This document shows, piece after piece, positions 6,722 to 16,200 of a stretch of 30,974 bases of DNA. Origin of the DNA: JBJYKD01 sp049310025 (GTDB lineage Bacteria > Bacillota > Thermosediminibacteria > Thermosediminibacterales > Tepidanaerobacteraceae). The notes beneath the pieces were generated by a model. The model did no database searches. It was given only the letters and a program-made list of their open reading frames with translations, and was not told where the DNA came from. Positions within the stretch are counted from its first letter, which is position 1; every line of letters starts with the position of its first letter. Location: NCBI RefSeq assembly GCF_049310025.1, contig NZ_JBJYKD010000033.1:1-30974 (forward strand), read 5' to 3'. A program made the translations under genes and the position numbers.

Positions 6722-7825
6722 ATGACATTGAAAGTTAAAGCACTATTAATTGGCGATGCCATGATTCCGGGTGGAGATTTTGAAGCGGCGGCAAAAAAAC
6801 ACCTTTCAGAGTATATAGAAGAAGTTCTGGTGGGCGACTGGGAAGATAACTGGGATGAGCTTCAAAGAAGGCGGTTAATTGTAGAAAAAAACGGCCCCGA
6901 GGTTGAAGAAGTGGTGCCGCTGATAAAAGAGAGGGGCCGCGATGTGTCTATGCTGTTTGGACTATTCGTGCCCATTTCAAAAGAGGCCTTTGACTGCATG
7001 CCGAAGCTGAAGATCGTAGGCGTTTCCCGTGCGGGGCTTGAAAATGTTAACATTCAGGAAGCCACAAAACGCGGGGTACTGGTGTTCAACGTGGAGGGGA
7101 GAAACGCCGAGGCGGTTTCGGATTTTGCCATAGGCATGATGCTTGCCGAATGCAGAAACATTGCCAGGGCGCATTACTCCATAAAGAGCGGGAAATGGCG
7201 TAAAGAATTTTCCAACTCCAACTGGATACCTGAACTTAAGGGGAAAACCGTGGGGATTGTAGGGTTCGGATATATCGGCCGACTGGTTGCTCGTAAGCTT
7301 TCGGGATTTGAGGTTGAAAGGCTGGTTTACGATCCCCATGTAAAAAGAGAAGAGATCATTGAAAGCGGCTGTACTCCGGTTGACAAAGAAACCCTGTTTA
7401 GCAAGAGCGACTTTATTACACTTCATGCCCGCTTGACCGAAGACAGCAAAAATCTGGTTGGAGAAAGGGAAATATCTCTTATGAAGTCTACGGCCTATAT
7501 CATAAATACCGCCCGGGCGGGTCTCATTGACCAGAATGCGCTTTTAAACGCATTGAAATCAAAGAAGATTGCCGGCGCAGCGCTTGATGTATTCTGGGAA
7601 GAGCCCATCCCCGAAAACAGCGAACTGCTTGCACTGGACAATGTCACTCTTACAAGCCACCTGGCGGGCACAACCAAAGAAGCCCTCACAAGGTCTCCTG
7701 AACTTTTAATGGAAGATGTCAGGAAATTTTTGAAAGGCCGGGAGGCCAGGTTCATAGTCAACCCCGAAGTCCTCCGGAATGAAGATTTTAAAAAGTGGTT
7801 GGAAGAGGTAAGAAAATGCTCGTAA
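6722..7825 (+). CDS. D-isomer-specific 2-hydroxyacid dehydrogenase
   Basis: This is an NAD(P)-dependent oxidoreductase that interconverts 2-hydroxy and 2-oxo acids, in the phosphoglycerate dehydrogenase/glyoxylate reductase superfamily. It is 367 residues from the ATG at 6722, with GGGAGGG about 10 nt upstream; an upstream in-frame ATG at 6677 overlaps rpiR and lacks a site. The Rossmann motif GFGYIG is at 181-186, and the catalytic triad is intact: Arg265 in NTARAG, Glu294 in DVFWEEP and His313 in TSHLAG. There is no ACT domain, so it is not a classical SerA. It overlaps the next gene, an aldolase, by 10 nt, implying coupled translation and a shared pathway. The substrate is probably a sugar acid or its 2-oxo form, by context only. 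Confidence 0.9.
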   Translation: MTLKVKALLIGDAMIPGGDFEAAAKKHLSEYIEEVLVGDWEDNWDELQRRRLIVEKNGPEVEEVVPLIKERGRDVSMLFGLFVPISKEAFDCMPKLKIVGVSRAGLENVNIQEATKRGVLVFNVEGRNAEAVSDFAIGMMLAECRNIARAHYSIKSGKWRKEFSNSNWIPELKGKTVGIVGFGYIGRLVARKLSGFEVERLVYDPHVKREEIIESGCTPVDKETLFSKSDFITLHARLTEDSKNLVGEREISLMKSTAYIINTARAGLIDQNALLNALKSKKIAGAALDVFWEEPIPENSELLALDNVTLTSHLAGTTKEALTRSPELLMEDVRKFLKGREARFIVNPEVLRNEDFKKWLEEVRKCS

Positions 7826-8652
7826 ATCTGAAACCGGTTCTAACTGAAGCAAAAATGAATAAATATGCCGTGGGGGCATTTAACGTTTACAATTATGAGA
7901 CGATAAAAGGAGTTGTGGAATCCGTCAGGGAACTGAAGATACCGGCTGTTATTGCTTTTGGGGAACGTTATATAGAGAACATGCAATTCAAAGAGGTTTT
8001 TGCATTGGTAGACACAATGATAAAAGACTTGGAGATCCCCGTGGTACTGCATCTTGATCACTGTAAATCCTTTGAAAATATTATTAGGGCAATCAGAGCG
8101 GGATTTACGTCGGTTATGTTTGACGGTTCAGAATTGCCCTTTGAAGAGAATGTTAAAAGGACTGAAAAAATAGTTGCTGTTGCCCGTGCGGCAGGCGTCA
8201 GTGTTGAGGCGGAACTGGGTTCCATTGCAGCGGGAAGGGGCTCCAGCGAAGAAGGATATCGGGAGATTTACACCGATCCGGCACAAGCGGAAGAGTTTGT
8301 AGAAAGCACCGGCGTAGACGCATTAGCCGTATCTATCGGAACGGTTCATGGCATTTATAAAGGAGAACCCAGAATAAATATGGATGTTTTAAAAGAAGTC
8401 GCATCAAGGGTGGATATTCCGCTGGTTCTGCACGGAGGCTCCGGAACTCCCGAGGGTATCATAAAAGAATGCATAAAAAACGGTATCTGCAAGATAAATG
8501 TGAATACCGAAATATCGCTTTATACACTGAAGAAGATAAAGGAGATGCTTGCCGACGAAGGCGATTGTCATCTTTCCCGCGTTTCATTAAAAGAAGTGGA
8601 GTACATAAAGGATGTGGTGAAAAAATATATGCTGCTTTTTTACAACGCATAG
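7816..8652 (+). CDS. Class II (zinc) fructose-bisphosphate aldolase family protein
   Basis: This is a 278-residue metal-dependent aldolase of the FbaA/GatY/KbaY family, which cleaves a ketose phosphate-type substrate to dihydroxyacetone phosphate and an aldehyde. Visible motifs are VGAFNVYNYET near the start, LHLDHCKS with Asp81 (catalytic) and His82 (metal), EAELGSIAAG at 131-140, TVHGIYKG with His178, LHGGSGTP with His206, and INVNTEI at the phosphate site. All metal ligands are present. The start is ATG at 7816, inside the end of the dehydrogenase gene, with GAAGAGG upstream. Neighbours (kinase, permease, dehydrogenase) point to a catabolic aldolase for a phosphorylated sugar acid or related ketose rather than the glycolytic enzyme. 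Confidence 0.92.
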   Translation: MLVNLKPVLTEAKMNKYAVGAFNVYNYETIKGVVESVRELKIPAVIAFGERYIENMQFKEVFALVDTMIKDLEIPVVLHLDHCKSFENIIRAIRAGFTSVMFDGSELPFEENVKRTEKIVAVARAAGVSVEAELGSIAAGRGSSEEGYREIYTDPAQAEEFVESTGVDALAVSIGTVHGIYKGEPRINMDVLKEVASRVDIPLVLHGGSGTPEGIIKECIKNGICKINVNTEISLYTLKKIKEMLADEGDCHLSRVSLKEVEYIKDVVKKYMLLFYNA

Positions 8653-8793
8653 CGGCTGTGGCGCTTTAATCCCGGGTTCTAAAAATCCGGGACTTGCCTT
8701 AATAATTCTGAAAATAAAGGGAGGTGCAAAATCCAAGTATAGTTTAATTAATAAATATTGTCAAAAAAATAACATTATGAGGGAGGGGTTTGA
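8653..8793 (+). other. Aldolase-gntP intergenic region with hairpin and orphan ribosome binding site
   Basis: The gap holds a short hairpin, TCCCGG (8670-8675) with CCGGGA (8687-8692) and no T-run, so it is not a standard terminator. It may attenuate or protect the mRNA. An AGGGAGGTG at about 8718-8726 has no reading frame beyond six codons after it. The palindromic TTAATTAA near 8744 vaguely recalls the AT-rich palindrome before rpiR and could be a second operator, which is weak. The true gntP site, GAGGGAGGGG, lies just before 8794. Confidence 0.4.
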
Positions 8794-10155
8794 ATGGTCA
8801 CCGGTCCAGTGCTGCTTGTGATATTTTCTATCGCTATAATATTTGTGCTTGTATCCATTATAAAATTTCGACTCAATCCATTTTTGGCTTTACTTTTAAC
8901 GGCTTTGCTTACAGCATTCCTTACAGGAATGCCGATCGCCAAAATACCGTCTGTTATGGCCGAAGGTTTCGGTTCTACACTTAAAGGGATCGGCATAGTA
9001 ATAGGGCTCGGCATAATTCTAGGGCATATTTTAGCTGAGGCGGGAGCTACCGAACAAATTGCCAACAGCCTGTTAAGAGTAGTCGGTGTGAAAAATTCTC
9101 CTCTGGCGATAAATATTACGGGCTTTCTTGTTTCCATCCCCGTCTTTTTTGATGCTGCTTTTGTGATTTTGATATCGCTGATTAAACAGATTTCGAAAAA
9201 GACAGAAACATCTTTAATAACTTTTGTTACCGCTCTGGCGGTGGGCCTGATAGTAACCCATGCTGTGGTCATACCGACTCCCGGCCCTGTTACGGTAGCC
9301 AGCAATATGGGAGTAAATATGGGTATATTTACACTGTATGCCATTATAGTATCTATACCTGCGTCACTTGTGGGCGGCTGGCTATACGGTCTTTACCTGG
9401 GCAAAAAGTATCCATATGTAAAAGAAGAGGTCGAACAGGAACTTGCATATCAAGATGAAGGTGCTGTAAAGAATATGAAAAGACCGTCCGGGGCCCTTTC
9501 GCTGTTTGTCCTTTTGCTGCCTATAATCATGATTCTTCTGGGCACGATCATGTCAATTGCTCTTCCTAAAGATTCCGCTGCATCGGCTTTCTTTTCGTTC
9601 ATTGGCGATAAGAACATAGCGCTTTTAATTGGAGTTTTTGTAGGAATTTTTGCCATGAAACCGTATTTGACCGAGCCTTTGGAAAACATAATAGCAAAAG
9701 CCGCGGCATCGGCGGGCATGATATTGCTGATCACCGGCGCAGGAGGATCGCTTGGTAATATTATAAACAACAGTGGCATTGGAAAGTACATTGTGGATAC
9801 ATTATCAAATATGCATATTTCAGTAATATTCCTTGCCTTCATATTGAGTCAGGTATTGAGGGCGGCGCAGGGCTCCACCACAGTAGCGCTGGTTACAACA
9901 TCTTCTATCCTGGGACCGATAGTTGGGCAGCTGGGTGTTTCACCTGTGCTGGTAGGGCTTGCAATCTGTAGCGGCGGAATAGGTTTGTCTCTGCCAAATG
10001 ACTCGGGATTCTGGGTTGTAAACAGGTTTTCCAATTTCGATGTTAAAAAGACTATGCAGTCATGGACCATAGGGGGTACTATCGCCGGTATCGTGGGATT
10101 TATAATGGTCCTGTTACTCAGCCTCCTATCGGGTGTTCTACCGGGGCTTTCTTAA
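8794..10155 (+). CDS. GntP family gluconate/sugar-acid permease
   Basis: This is a 453-residue integral membrane proton symporter of the gluconate permease family, expected to import an aldonate or similar hydroxy acid. Hydrophobic segments span the whole length (about 12 to 14). Family traits are the early LNPFLALLLTALLTAFLTGM and GFGSTLKGIGIVIGLGIILG, the loop VVIPTPGPVTVASNMGVN, and the later AQGSTTVALVTTSSI and ICSGGIGLSLPNDSGFWVVN. The start is ATG at 8794, with a strong GGGAGGGG 5-7 nt upstream. It lies 141 nt after the aldolase gene and 138 nt before the kinase gene on the same strand. The exact substrate cannot be predicted, since GntP members carry gluconate, glycerate, idonate, fructuronate and others. 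Confidence 0.93.
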   Translation: MVTGPVLLVIFSIAIIFVLVSIIKFRLNPFLALLLTALLTAFLTGMPIAKIPSVMAEGFGSTLKGIGIVIGLGIILGHILAEAGATEQIANSLLRVVGVKNSPLAINITGFLVSIPVFFDAAFVILISLIKQISKKTETSLITFVTALAVGLIVTHAVVIPTPGPVTVASNMGVNMGIFTLYAIIVSIPASLVGGWLYGLYLGKKYPYVKEEVEQELAYQDEGAVKNMKRPSGALSLFVLLLPIIMILLGTIMSIALPKDSAASAFFSFIGDKNIALLIGVFVGIFAMKPYLTEPLENIIAKAAASAGMILLITGAGGSLGNIINNSGIGKYIVDTLSNMHISVIFLAFILSQVLRAAQGSTTVALVTTSSILGPIVGQLGVSPVLVGLAICSGGIGLSLPNDSGFWVVNRFSNFDVKKTMQSWTIGGTIAGIVGFIMVLLLSLLSGVLPGLS

Positions 10156-10205
10156 ATTGAAATTGAATAAGATGAAAGTATAAAAAAATAAAAATTTAAG
10201 GATAA

Positions 10206-10243
10206 AGCCTGACATCGGAACGGAAAGCTTTTGATGTCAGGCT
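10206..10243 (+). promoter_or_regulatory. Perfect 11-bp inverted repeat between gntP and the kinase gene
   Basis: AGCCTGACATC (10206-10216) and its exact complement GATGTCAGGCT (10233-10243) enclose a 16-nt loop. No T-run follows, so it is not a canonical intrinsic terminator. It could be an operator for the regulator, or an mRNA hairpin that sets the ratio of permease to kinase. It lies 50 nt before the kinase start at 10294. Confidence 0.6.
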
Positions 10244-10293
10244 GAATGTATGTCTTGACGTATCGTTTAATAACACTGGGGGAGGACCATAAT

Positions 10294-11814
10294 ATGGACT
10301 ATATTCTTGCTGTTGATGTCGGAACATCGAGCCTGAGATCCATAGTTTACGACCTCCGGGGGAAGGTTATCTGCATGGCTCAGAAGGAATACCACTCCGA
10401 GTTCAAAATACCTTCGTATGTAGAACAGGACCCACGCACCTGGAAAGAGGCTTTAATCATTACCCTGAAAAATGTTTCGGACTTTATAAGACAAAGAAAA
10501 ATAAAGATTTCCGCCATTTCAGTTACATCACAGAGGGCTTCCGTAATACCGGTAAATGACAGATGCGAGCCCCTGGACAATGCAATAATGTGGCAGGATA
10601 AGCGCAGTTTTGATAAGTGCGGTAAAATACAAAGCATGTTGGGTGAGGAAAAGGTATACCGAAAGACCGGCCTTCGTATTGACCCATATTTTTCTTTGCC
10701 GAAGATGCTGTGGTTAAAAGAGGAAAGGCCCGACATATTTAATAAGGCTTATAAATTATTGGGTGTCCAGGATTTTATAATTTACCAATTAACAAATCTC
10801 TTTGTGACCGACTGGACCCAGGGTTCCAGAACTATGCTGATGAATATAGAGAATTTCAGTTGGGATGAGGAAATATTAAAAGAAACCGGGATAAAAAGTT
10901 CAATTTTATGTGAACTGGTTCCTCCGGGAAGCACGGCTGGATATTTGACGGGGGAAATGGCAGGCTTAACCGGTCTTACGGGGGGCGTTCCCGTGATAAT
11001 ATCGGGTGGAGACCAGCAGTGTGCAGCTGTGGCGCTGAATATTCTGCAGCCGGGTCATGCTGAAGCAAATACGGGTACCGGTTCATTTATCATTGCTTAT
11101 TCGGAAAAACCCGTTTTTGATAGAAAGCGCAGAACTTTATGCAGCGCGGCTGCCGTTCCCGGAAAGTGGGTTTGCGAAGCGGGAATGTTTACGACTGGTG
11201 CGATATACAGGTGGTTTAAGGAGCAGTTTTTCGGTGCTGAAAACAAAGATAAAGATCTTTATACCATGCTGAACGAAGAAATTAGAGATACCCCTTTAGG
11301 CTCCGGCGGAGTATTAATACTGCCGCATTTTGAAGGTAGTGCGGCACCTTACTGGAATCCCCTGGCGAAAGGCGTAATTTTTAATCTTACTCTGGGCACA
11401 AAAAGAGCGGATATAGCAAGAGCGATTCTCGAAGGCATTTGCCTGGAACTGGCGGATAATCTGTCGATTATAGAGGAAAATGTAGGAAGCATTGATGAAA
11501 TAAGTGTGGCGGGAGGGCTGACAAGGTTTGATTTATTTAATCAGATGCAGGCCGATGCTTTTAATAAGCCCGTGATAAAGTATCAGAACGATGAGGCGTC
11601 TTCTTTGGGAGCTTCAATTGTTGCCGCGGTTTCACTGGGATGCTATAAAAACTATGATGAGGCCTTTAAAAATATGTCGCAAAATATTCAGCTGATTTTT
11701 GAGCCGGAACCGGACAACACCTTAAAGTTCAAAGAATTGGTTAGAAGAAAGAACCTTTTATATGAGGCGTTAAATAAAAACGGCATATACGATGTATTTA
11801 AAAATAATGTCTAA
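10294..11814 (+). CDS. FGGY family carbohydrate kinase
   Basis: This is an ATP-dependent sugar kinase of about 506 residues, in the family of xylulokinase, gluconokinase, glycerol kinase and LsrK. The first nucleotide-binding loop is AVDVGTSSLRSIVYD near the N-terminus. The substrate loop ISVTSQRASVIPV and NAIMWQDKRS follow; the likely catalytic Asp240 is in SGGDQQCAAV, then NTGTGSF, and late SVAGGLTRFDLFNQMQADAF and ASSLGASIVAA. The start is ATG at 10294, with GGGGGAGGA about 8 nt upstream; an open extension to 10246 crosses the hairpin and lacks a site. It closes the operon and probably phosphorylates the imported substrate or its reduced or oxidised form before aldol cleavage. Subfamily specificity is not resolved. 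Confidence 0.92.
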   Translation: MDYILAVDVGTSSLRSIVYDLRGKVICMAQKEYHSEFKIPSYVEQDPRTWKEALIITLKNVSDFIRQRKIKISAISVTSQRASVIPVNDRCEPLDNAIMWQDKRSFDKCGKIQSMLGEEKVYRKTGLRIDPYFSLPKMLWLKEERPDIFNKAYKLLGVQDFIIYQLTNLFVTDWTQGSRTMLMNIENFSWDEEILKETGIKSSILCELVPPGSTAGYLTGEMAGLTGLTGGVPVIISGGDQQCAAVALNILQPGHAEANTGTGSFIIAYSEKPVFDRKRRTLCSAAAVPGKWVCEAGMFTTGAIYRWFKEQFFGAENKDKDLYTMLNEEIRDTPLGSGGVLILPHFEGSAAPYWNPLAKGVIFNLTLGTKRADIARAILEGICLELADNLSIIEENVGSIDEISVAGGLTRFDLFNQMQADAFNKPVIKYQNDEASSLGASIVAAVSLGCYKNYDEAFKNMSQNIQLIFEPEPDNTLKFKELVRRKNLLYEALNKNGIYDVFKNNV

Positions 11815-12021
11815 AACTGCGAAACGGTGCAAATTAAAAGTGCGGGCCGGGTCGAAGCTTATGTATTTGATGCAAAAATTCAGCACGGCCGAAATTTGTT
11901 AACGCCGAACCTGGGCGTTGAAGAAGATGTGAGAGGATTTTCGAAATGGTTCGCGAATATAGATAAATTGAGCGTCGGCATTCTTTCTGATAAACACATG
12001 TACAAACGGGGAAGTGAAATT

Positions 12022-13281
12022 ATGTCTGATGAAAACAACATGGACGTTTCCTGCTACTTGAGGGAATACCGTTTCAGCGACAACGCGAGCCTGTTTGAAG
12101 ACGAACCCTCCGGCACCAGGGTGGAATATGTCTCCATAAGCGGTCGGGATATACCGAGATACATCAACGAATACTGGACGTCCAGGCAGAGGCAGGCTTC
12201 TTCAATACACGAGATTTCATACAGGGCGTGTTTCAAACCGCAGCTGCCCCGTTTTTTTATAAACCTGCTGACCCGGGAGGGGGATACGGTTTACGACCCC
12301 TTCAGCGGCAGGGGCACCACGGTGATTGAGGCGGGGCTTATGGGCAGGCAAATCATCGCCAATGATATAAACCCTTTGAGTGAAATCCTGTCAAGGCCGA
12401 GGTTTTTTATACCTGACCTCGAACAGGTGGAAAAAAGGCTCTACGAAATACCCATCGACAGAAACGCCAGGGCCGAAATAGACCTTTCTATGTTTTACCA
12501 TCCGGAGACCGAAGCGGAAATTGTTTCTTTAAGGAATTATCTTCTGGAGAGGAGAGACAGCCGCCTGGAGGACGCCATAGACGGCTGGATACGCATGGTG
12601 GCCACAAACCGGCTCACCGGCCATTCCCCGGGTTTTTTTTCGGTCTATACTCTGCCGCCCAATCAGGCGGTGAGCCCCGAAAGGCAGATAAAGATTAATG
12701 AGAAGCGCAACCAGAAGCCGGAATACAGGGATACCCGCAGCATTATCATGAAAAAGTCCGCCTCCCTTCTCAGAAATCTAACCGGTCGGCAAAAGCAAAA
12801 CCTCCACCGGGCCGGCAAAACCGCTTTATTCCTGTGCAACGACGCAAGGCACACTCCGGAAATACGGAGCGAATCGGTTCGGCTTACGGTGACATCGCCG
12901 CCTTTTCTGGATGTGGTGCAGTATTCCCGGGACAACTGGTTGAGGTGCTGGTTTAATTCCATCGACGCCGATGAAATATCCGGCAAGATAACCATGTCGA
13001 AAACCGTTGAAGAGTGGTCGGTCGTGATGGGGGAAGTCTTTCGGGAGCTTTTCAGGATAACAAAAAAAGGGGGGTGGGTGGCCTTTGAAGTGGGGGAGGT
13101 GAAGGGGGGCTCCGTTATGCTTGATGAATACGTGGTTCCCCTGGGGCTGGCGGCGGGCTTTGACTGCGAGGGGATACTCGTAAATCTTCAGGAGTTCACC
13201 AAGACGTCCAATATATGGGGAATCGACAACAACACTCACGGCACCAACACCAACCGGATTGTATTATTTAAAAAGCATTAG
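12022..13281 (+). CDS. Orphan DNA methyltransferase (SPPF type, likely N4-cytosine or N6-adenine)
   Basis: This SAM-dependent DNA methyltransferase has about 419 residues from the ATG at 12022, preceded by GGGGAAGTG. The SAM motif YDPFSGRGTTVIEAGLMG has its Asp at about 92; AND follows. The catalytic motif VTSPPFLDVVQYSRDNW lies at about 290-306. SPPF favours N4-cytosine methylation, though N6-adenine is possible. Motif I precedes the catalytic motif with about 200 residues between them, an alpha-type arrangement in which the insert would hold target recognition. The frame is open back to a GTG at 11827 with 65 coding-like codons but no ribosome binding site, so the start is uncertain. No restriction endonuclease is nearby. 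Its 3' end overlaps that of dnaE by 14 nt, tail to tail. Confidence 0.88.
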   Translation: MSDENNMDVSCYLREYRFSDNASLFEDEPSGTRVEYVSISGRDIPRYINEYWTSRQRQASSIHEISYRACFKPQLPRFFINLLTREGDTVYDPFSGRGTTVIEAGLMGRQIIANDINPLSEILSRPRFFIPDLEQVEKRLYEIPIDRNARAEIDLSMFYHPETEAEIVSLRNYLLERRDSRLEDAIDGWIRMVATNRLTGHSPGFFSVYTLPPNQAVSPERQIKINEKRNQKPEYRDTRSIIMKKSASLLRNLTGRQKQNLHRAGKTALFLCNDARHTPEIRSESVRLTVTSPPFLDVVQYSRDNWLRCWFNSIDADEISGKITMSKTVEEWSVVMGEVFRELFRITKKGGWVAFEVGEVKGGSVMLDEYVVPLGLAAGFDCEGILVNLQEFTKTSNIWGIDNNTHGTNTNRIVLFKKH

Positions 13282-16200
13282 TGAGTGAAGACCGGTGTGC
13301 TTGTAAATATCGCCGCCCCCCTGTGGCCGGCTGACCATTGCCTGCGGCCAGACGTAAATGGCCTGCGGCGGCAGGGCGGCCGGTCTCGGGCGCCTGCTGC
13401 ACCGGCATTGGGGCCGGTGGTTGGACCTCTTCGGTGGCAAAGCCCCGGGGCCGGTGACGGCCATGCGGATTTTGACCGCCCCATGGTTTCTGCCGGTCCC
13501 CGGCGTGCTGCTTCGCCGGCAGGGGCAGTATCTTTTCGGCCACCACCGTCCTGTGGCCGTCGTCGCTTAAGTCCGTCCATCCGTCGACGATGACGGGGGC
13601 GCCGGAGGAGAGATACGGCCCGGAGTGCCGAAGCACCCGGGGGAACACCACCACTTCCACCGCACCGCTCAGGTCTTCCAGGCGCACGAACATCATGCGG
13701 CCGCCGCTGCAGGTGCGGCCCCGGCGGGGGTCCAGCAGGATTCCGGCAAGGCGCACCCTTTTCTTGCGGCTGATTTCCCCCACCCGGGCGGCGGTATGGG
13801 TTCGGATCCGCGCGGCTTCACGCTCCCAGAGTTCCATGGGGTGGGCGGTGATGTAATGGCCCAGGGATTGAAGCTCCTGTTTTACCTTCTGGTCGGGGGA
13901 AAAGTCCGGCAAAAACACATCTTTTGCCAGGATTTCCGCGGGGAATTCCTCCGGCAAAAGGCTCAGCTGATCCGGGCTTTCGGCCTTTGACTCCACCAGG
14001 GCCGATTTTAACGCAAGAAGCAGGGCGGGGCGGGGGATGCCGAAAGCGTCGAAAGCGCCGGCCAGAATCAGTGACTCTATGGCCTTGCTGTTTACGACCC
14101 GCCTGTCCACCCGCCTGCAGAAATTGAAAAAACCCGTAAATGGGCCGCTCTTCCTGACCCTGAGGATTTCCTCGATGCCGCGGGCACCCAGATTTTTCAC
14201 CAGGGCAAAGCCCGTCCTTATAGCGCCGCTTTTTTCTTCGCCCTTATTAAAATCCGGTAATTTTTCCTGCAAATTCCCGGATTTTATCGGTCCGGGTTCC
14301 TCGGGGGTAAATCCCACCCCGCTCCTGTTGATGTCGGGCAGGAGGAGTTTTATACCCCGCCGCCGTGCCTCGGCAAGATAAAGTTGCAGGCGTGAAGGCG
14401 TGTCCATGTACAGGCTGAGCAGGGCCGAAAAATACTCCAGGGGGAAATGCTCTTTTAGATAGACGGTCCTGTAAGCCGTAATGGCGTAGGATACGCTGTG
14501 GGACTTATTGAACCCGTAATCCCCGAAGGCCTCCAGTGTGGAAAAAATCTCTTCGGCCGTTTTTTCATCGATGCCCCGCTCCCGGGCTCCCCGGATAAAG
14601 CGGGGTTTTTGAGCTTCTATGTCTTCCCTCTTCTTTTTTGCAATGGCCCTCCGCAGCAGGTCCGCCTCCCCCAGGGTGTATCCCGCCACGGCATGAGCGG
14701 CCTGCATAAGCTGCTCCTGGTAGAGGAAAACCCCGTAGGTGTCCGAAAGTACCGGTTCGAGGCAGGGGTGGGGGTAGGATACCTCTTTTTTTCCGTGACG
14801 GCGGGCGATGAATTCCTCAGCCATGCCGCTCTGCAGGGGGCCGGGCCGGTAAAGGGCCAGCACCGCCGACAGGTCTTCAATGCTCTGGGGGCGCACTTTT
14901 TTTAGCATGTTTCTCATGCCGGTGCTTTCCAGCTGGAAGGTGGAGGTGGTGTCCCCCCGGGCCAGGGCCTCGAAAGTGGCCCGGTCGTCCAGTGGGATGT
15001 CCTCCGGCCTCATGTCGATGCCGTACCGGGATTTGATGAGCTTCAGGGTGTCGCCTATCACCGTCAGGAACCGGAGGCCCAGGAGGTCTATCTTCACAAG
15101 GCCCAGGTCTTCCAGCATTTCCATGTCCGCCTGGGTGATTATTTCCTCTCCGGAGGCCCGCTGGAGGGGGACATATTCGGTAAGGGGCCTTTTGGCAATG
15201 ACCACCCCCGCCGAGTGCTGGGTCATGTGCCGCGGGAGACCCTGGAGCTTCCGGGCCATTTCGAAGGCTCTGCCGACCTCTTGATCACGCCGGATTAAGG
15301 CCGCAAGGCTCGGGTTTTGTTCTTCCGCCTCTTCCAGGCTTATGTGGGAATAGGGTATGAGTGAACACATCCTGTCTATTTTTTCATAAGACAGCTTCAG
15401 AGCCCTTCCCGTATCCCGGAGCACCGCCCGGGCCTGGAGGGTGGAGAAGGCCCCGGCGTGGGCGATGCGCTCCCTGCCGAACCGCTCCCTGATATATTCC
15501 AGCACCTCCCGCCGGCCCCGGTGGCACAGGTCCACGTCTATGTCCGGGGGGCTCACCCTTTCAGGGTTCAAAAACCTCTCAAAGATGAGGCCGTATTTAA
15601 GCGGGTCCACATCGGTGATGCCCAGACAGTAACCCACCATGCTGCCGGCGGCGGACCCCCGCCCCACTCCCACGGGGATGCCCTTTCGCCTGGCGAAATC
15701 CACTATATCTTTGACTATGAGGAAGTAACCCGGAAAGCCGGTGTTTTTGATCACCGAAAGCTCATAGCCAAGGCGCTCCTGGACGGCGGATGGCAGGGGC
15801 CGCCCGTAGCGCCTTTCGGCCCCTTCCATGGCCAATTTCTCCAGGAAGCTTGCCGCGTCGTGGCCCGGGGGTACCGGGATTTCCGGCAGGTGGACACCGC
15901 CCAGGTCCAGTTGCACATTGCAGCGGTCGGCTATAAGGCCGGTATTAAAGAGAGCCCGGGGTGCTTCGGAGAAGAGTTTTTCCATCTCCGCGGGGCTTTT
16001 CAGGTAATGCTCGCTGCCGCCCATGGAAATGGCCTCCCCCAGCACCGAAAGGGTTTGGACCGACAGCAGCACCCGGTGGAGGGCGGCGTCTTTCGGTTCC
16101 AGATAATGGACGTCGTTGGTGGCCGCCAGGCCCACATTAAGGTCGGCGGCGATGGAACTCGCCCAGAAATTGACCTTTTTTTCTTCCGGGAGGCGGTGGT

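Noticed and set aside
8718..8740. AGGGAGGTG as the start of a small gene between aldolase and gntP
   Set aside because: The GTG frame ends after six codons and no other start fits; it is recorded only as part of the intergenic region.
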